Assembly (NCBI GenBank): GCA_023386855.1
Contig: JAEWIW010000236.1
Location: 1-8,166, forward strand
Length of the DNA stretch: 8,166 nucleotides
Source of the DNA: Bacteroidota bacterium
Lineage (GTDB): Bacteria; Bacteroidota; Bacteroidia; Chitinophagales; Chitinophagaceae
Reading direction: 5' to 3'
Shown here: positions 6,979-8,166 of the stretch, in pieces
Layout: the number at the start of each line of letters is the position of its first letter
Position numbering within the stretch: the stretch's first letter is position 1
Program-made: the position numbers and the translations under genes
Notes under the pieces: model-generated
What the model saw: the letters and a program-made list of their open reading frames with translations, nothing else
Database searches by the model: none
What the model was told of the DNA's origin: nothing

Positions 6979-7046
6979 GAATTTGAGCCGGATAAATGCT
7001 ATTTTCGTTTCTAAATATGCCACGATTAGGGCCGCTATTCGTGTCA
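6932..7046. promoter_or_regulatory. Paired TGCCACG dyads upstream of the Fic gene (candidate operator or dispersed repeat)
   Basis: Dyad 1 is TGCCACG (6932-6938), 13 bp, CGTGGCA (6952-6958), a perfect 7-bp inverted repeat. Dyad 2 is TGCCACG (7018-7024), 15 bp, CGTGTCA (7040-7046), with one mismatch. Written outward-in, three of the four half-sites share a 12-base form TGCCACGAATAG: minus 6947-6958 exact, plus 7018-7029 with one change, minus 7035-7046 with one change. The fourth (6932-6943) keeps only the first seven bases. Both dyads are followed by an A-run and AAC. The second ends 12 bp before the Fic start codon, a good place for a repressor site. A scattered intergenic repeat of the REP type is the main alternative. 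Confidence 0.45.
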
Positions 7047-7058
7047 TCAAAAAACATT

Positions 7059-8156
7059 ATGTACATATATGAACATAAAGGCTGGCCGAAATTTCAATGG
7101 CAAAAGGAGAAGACAGCAGATCTTTTGACGGCAGTACGGTATCACCAAGGCCGATTGATAGGGCATATGGAGGCCTTAGGGTTTGCACTTCGTGAAGAAG
7201 CCATGCTACAAACCCTCACCCAGGAAGTAATTAAAAGCAGCGAGATCGAAGGTGAAATATTAGACCAGGACCAGGTGCGTTCATCCCTGGCTCGTAGGTT
7301 AGGGATTGATATCGCTGGAACTGTTCCGGCAGATCGAAATGTTGAAGGTGTAGTAGAAATGATGTTGGATGCCACGCAAAAGTTTGGAGAACCACTTTCA
7401 GAGGATCGTTTATTTGGATGGCATGCCGCTCTTTTCCCAACCGGAAGAAGTGGAATGACCAGGATTAGAGTTGGAGACTGGCGAACAGGTGAACGGGGTT
7501 CTATGCAAGTAGTATCCGGCAGTATAGGGAAAGAAAAAGTCCATTTTGAAGCACCTGATGCATCAAAGGTAAAAGGAGAAATGAAGCGTTTTTTTCATTG
7601 GTTTAATTCTGTAAATGATATTGACCCGGTTTTAAAAGCAGCGGTTGCACATCTTTGGTTCGTTACCATCCATCCATTTGAAGATGGAAATGGAAGAATC
7701 GCCCGGGCTATTGCTGATATGCAATTGGCGCGGGCCGATGAATGCCAGCATCGCTTTTATAGCATGTCTTCACAAATCCGGAAGGAACGGAAAGATTATT
7801 ACGATATGCTGGAAGCTACACAAAAAGGTTCTCTTGATATTACAGCCTGGCTTACCTGGTTTTTAAATTGTCTCGATCGTGCCTTTTTAGGAACGAATGA
7901 AATTCTTTCAAATGTTCTATTGAAAGCACGCTTTTGGGAGAAACATGCAGGAGTTAATCTTAATGATCGCCAAAAATTAATTATTAACCGAATGCTGAAT
8001 GGCATTGAAGGAAAAATGACATCATCAAAATGGGCGAAAATGGCCACGTGTTCCAAGGAAACAGCTATCCGGGATATACAGGATTTGATTGGTAAAAGCA
8101 TAATGGTTAAAGAGGATGCTGGGGGGAGGAGTACCAGTTATGTGCTGATGGAGTAA
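7059..8156 (+). CDS. Fic-family protein adenylyltransferase (DUF4172 N terminus, winged-helix C terminus)
   Basis: Fic enzymes transfer AMP from ATP to hydroxyl side chains of target proteins. Start taken at ATG 7059 (365 residues, MYIYEHKGWPKFQW), which matches where the DUF4172-type N terminus begins. The open frame extends to 6996, but that stretch overlaps the upstream dyads. The inhibitory-helix motif [S/T]xxxE[G/N] is present as SSEIEG (60-65) ahead of the core, so this is a class II, self-inhibited Fic protein in which E64 would block ATP. The active motif HPFEDGNGR (205-213) is complete, with catalytic H205. The flap region includes TRIRVGDWRTG. Residues about 300-365 form a winged helix (LNDRQKLIINRML, then TSSKWAKMATCSKETAIRDIQDLI). 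The order matches SoFic and BT_2513-type proteins as I recall them. The winged helix suggests DNA binding, possibly at the dyads just upstream. The target is unknown. No partner antitoxin gene is seen. Confidence 0.93.
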   Translation: MYIYEHKGWPKFQWQKEKTADLLTAVRYHQGRLIGHMEALGFALREEAMLQTLTQEVIKSSEIEGEILDQDQVRSSLARRLGIDIAGTVPADRNVEGVVEMMLDATQKFGEPLSEDRLFGWHAALFPTGRSGMTRIRVGDWRTGERGSMQVVSGSIGKEKVHFEAPDASKVKGEMKRFFHWFNSVNDIDPVLKAAVAHLWFVTIHPFEDGNGRIARAIADMQLARADECQHRFYSMSSQIRKERKDYYDMLEATQKGSLDITAWLTWFLNCLDRAFLGTNEILSNVLLKARFWEKHAGVNLNDRQKLIINRMLNGIEGKMTSSKWAKMATCSKETAIRDIQDLIGKSIMVKEDAGGRSTSYVLME

Positions 8157-8166
8157 ACTATTATAG

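Noticed and set aside
7799..8101. 100-residue minus-strand open frame antisense to the Fic winged helix
   Set aside because: Shadow of a well-supported gene.
7059..8156. Fic gene as the toxin of a two-gene toxin-antitoxin pair
   Set aside because: The inhibitory motif is within the same protein (class II), and no small antitoxin gene carrying that motif is visible upstream.

Overview
The window looks like chromosomal DNA of a member of the Bacteroidota, probably near the Chitinophagaceae. The reasons are moderate GC, starts without a recognisable Shine-Dalgarno, a surface-type GH29 fucosidase lipoprotein, and a heme-copper oxidase cluster typical of that phylum. The family placement is an inference from overall feel, not from a marker gene.

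Left part, minus strand (about 1-3576): a respiratory block. Reading in the direction of transcription, it starts with an Rrf2-family regulator that carries IscR-like Fe-S ligands (3142-3576). A 183-bp spacer follows with a strong dyad and several copies of a short motif. Next is a C-family (cbb3-type) heme-copper oxidase subunit I with an unusual N-terminal extension of about 230 residues (913-2958). Last is a CcoO-like membrane cytochrome c with a second heme c domain fused on (1-871), which runs off the left edge. Regulator and oxidase together suggest control of a high-affinity oxidase by an Fe-S sensor of oxygen, NO or cluster status.

Middle part, plus strand (3727-6319): a GH29 alpha-L-fucosidase lipoprotein with a C-terminal F5/8 C (CBM32-like) domain is transcribed divergently from the regulator. 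It is followed after 43 bp by dinB (DNA polymerase IV). These two have no evident functional link.

Right part, plus strand (6420-8156): an unrecognised small polytopic membrane protein, a 144-bp spacer rich in short inverted and direct repeats, and a Fic-family adenylyltransferase. The Fic protein has a DUF4172-type N terminus, an inhibitory-helix motif and a C-terminal winged helix (SoFic-like architecture).

No rRNA, tRNA, CRISPR array, transposase or integrase was seen, and no gap between genes exceeds 300 bp. The most interesting points are the atypical architecture of both oxidase subunits, the candidate operators between the regulator and the oxidase, and the four-half-site array in front of the Fic gene. 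I see no clear evidence of a wholly new multi-gene system.
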